From Myxococcales bacterium (GTDB taxonomy: Bacteria > Myxococcota > Bradymonadia > UBA7976 > UBA1532), in the NCBI GenBank assembly GCA_020430675.1, contig JAGQJJ010000078.1, forward strand, positions 1-10,483: a DNA stretch of 10,483 bases, written 5' to 3'. Shown piece after piece: positions 9,627-10,483 of this stretch (positions are counted from its first letter, which is position 1; the number at the start of each line of letters is the position of its first letter). Below the pieces are notes generated by a model. The model did not search any database, was not told where the DNA came from, and was given only the letters and a program-made list of their open reading frames with translations. A program made the position numbers and the translations under genes.

Positions 9627-10127
9627 ATGCCCGCGCCGCCCAAGGACGCCACGCCCGCCGAGCTGGCCGATTGGCTCGAAGCCATGCGCCGCGGCATCGA
9701 CCTGCGCCTCGACAGCGAGGGCGCGTGGTGGCATGAGGGCGCGCCGTTTGCCCACGCCGGCCTGATCGCCGCCTTCAACCGCGGCCTCGACGTGCACCCC
9801 GAGACGGGTGAGGCCATCCTGCGGGTCGGCGATCGCTGGTGTTATGTGAAGTGCGAAGGCACGCCGTTCCTCGTCCGGCGGCTCGTACCCGGCGCGAATG
9901 GCTTGCAGGCCACGTTGAACACCGGCGAGACGTACCCGGTGCCCCCCGAGGGCTTCATCACGCGCGGCGCGCACGTCTATGTGCGGCTGGCGCCCAAGCG
10001 CGAGGCGCGGCTCAACCGCGTGACGCAGGCGCGGCTGGCCGAGTGGTTGATCGAGGGCCCCGATGGCTTGCAGGTGAAGACTGCGACCGGCGCGTGGCCG
10101 GTGCGGGTCACTGAAGCTGGAAGGTGA
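9627..10127 (+). CDS. DUF1285-like protein
   Basis: This is a 166-residue protein without signal peptide or membrane segment, so cytoplasmic. Residues about 25-155 resemble the DUF1285 family: IDLRLDSEGAWWHEGAPFAH, then GLIAAFNRGL, a strand pair (AILRVGDRWCYVKCEGTPFL), then YVRLAPKREARLNRVTQA and a C-terminal region ending GAWPVRV. DUF1285 proteins are beta-rich, structurally characterised and of unknown role. The assignment is from memory of the motif order, so I hold it with moderate confidence. GAGG (9616-9619), which overlaps the preceding stop, lies 7 bases before the ATG at 9627. The gene's last 20 bases overlap the end of the - strand gene that runs the other way. It is probably co-expressed with the beta-barrel gene, though nothing in sequence says why. 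Confidence 0.65.
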   Translation: MPAPPKDATPAELADWLEAMRRGIDLRLDSEGAWWHEGAPFAHAGLIAAFNRGLDVHPETGEAILRVGDRWCYVKCEGTPFLVRRLVPGANGLQATLNTGETYPVPPEGFITRGAHVYVRLAPKREARLNRVTQARLAEWLIEGPDGLQVKTATGAWPVRVTEAGR

Positions 10128-10483
10128 TCGTCGCGGCCTCGGCCGAGGCCCGCCCGGTCTTCTGCTCGTGGCTGCCGAGCACGTTTTCAATGGTCAGGGT
10201 GCCGTCGGCGGCGTTGCGCCCATAGCCCACCATGACCTTGACCGCGTCGACCATCGGCCCCGGCGGCGCGCTGGGCACCGGCAGATAGGTGATCTGCACG
10301 TTGTTCTGCCCCGGGCGCACCTTGTCGGTGAGGTCGGCGATGTACTGCGGGCTGCTGGCGGGCACTTCCGCCACCGGCGCGCCGTTGCAGGTCAGCAGCA
10401 TCTTGTAGTGACCCGGCGCCTGGTTGGTCAGCACCAGCCAATAGCGGGGGCCGGCGGCGACCGGCGTCGGCACGGGCGCGGTG
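10108..10483 (-). CDS. C-terminal part of a beta-rich hypothetical protein (partial)
   Basis: The frame is open from the right edge of the window to a stop at 10108-10110. A GTG at 10473 could serve as a start, but the upstream codons continue the same Pro/Ala-rich text (TAPVPTPVAAGP), so the gene most likely begins beyond the window. The visible 124 residues look like one beta-sandwich: YWLVLTNQAPGHYKMLLTCN, then VRPGQNNVQITYLP, VDAVKVMVGYGRNAADGTL and a final strand ATITFQLQ. The alternating strands and the preceding Pro-rich linker suggest a secreted or surface C-terminal domain, but no signal peptide can be seen. I recognise no family. It converges on the DUF1285-like gene with a 20-base overlap. 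Confidence 0.6.
   Translation of the reverse strand, partial: TAPVPTPVAAGPRYWLVLTNQAPGHYKMLLTCNGAPVAEVPASSPQYIADLTDKVRPGQNNVQITYLPVPSAPPGPMVDAVKVMVGYGRNAADGTLTIENVLGSHEQKTGRASAEAATITFQLQ

Overview
This is a GC-rich chromosomal window from a Gram-negative bacterium. It encodes a lipoprotein with a lipobox, an outer-membrane-type beta-barrel, a DsbD-like electron conduit and a large bacterial Ser/Thr kinase fused to WD40 repeats. High GC plus Pkn-type kinases with periplasmic WD40 domains suggests a myxobacterium-like lineage (Myxococcota or a relative). That placement is inference from gene style, not from a marker gene. I saw no rRNA, tRNA, CRISPR array, insertion sequence or integrase, and no gene-free stretch longer than about 150 bases.

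Layout, left to right. (1) Bases 1-686 hold the 3' end of a TPR-type protein on the + strand. (2) A locally AT-rich gap at 687-778 carries two overlapping perfect palindromes inside a larger imperfect inverted repeat. (3) On the + strand follow a single-domain response regulator of the Rcp1 type (779-1201) and, 7 bases later, a soluble PAS-HisKA-HATPase histidine kinase (1209-2357) of the phytochrome-like class. (4) Next come a DsbD/ScsB-like transmembrane thiol reductase (2417-4411) and, overlapping it by one base, a lipoprotein redoxin (4411-5037). Together they look like a periplasmic reducing branch. (5) Convergent with these, and separated by only 6 bases, is a 989-residue transmembrane Ser/Thr kinase on the - strand (8013-5044). 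It has an N-terminal kinase, one membrane segment, an eight-repeat WD40-like propeller and a C-terminal region that I read as two ExbD/TolR-like modules. (6) Upstream of it, on the same strand, is an ArsR-type repressor plus AHSA1/SRPBCC pair (8952-8105), with an inverted repeat over the repressor's start codon. (7) Divergent from ArsR, a small outer-membrane beta-barrel gene (9096-9617) and a DUF1285-like gene (9627-10127) form a + strand pair. (8) The window ends inside a - strand beta-rich hypothetical gene (10483-10108), whose 3' end overlaps the DUF1285-like gene by 20 bases.

How the genes may work together. The response regulator and histidine kinase are very probably a cognate pair. 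The DsbD-like protein would take electrons from cytoplasmic thioredoxin and could pass them to the lipoprotein redoxin encoded in the same transcript. The ArsR-like protein probably represses itself and the SRPBCC gene. The Ser/Thr kinase is probably a signal receptor whose periplasmic part senses an unknown cue. Its periplasmic part contains exactly two cysteines and lies opposite the thiol-reductase genes, which is suggestive but unproven. The most unusual item is the C-terminal region of this kinase.
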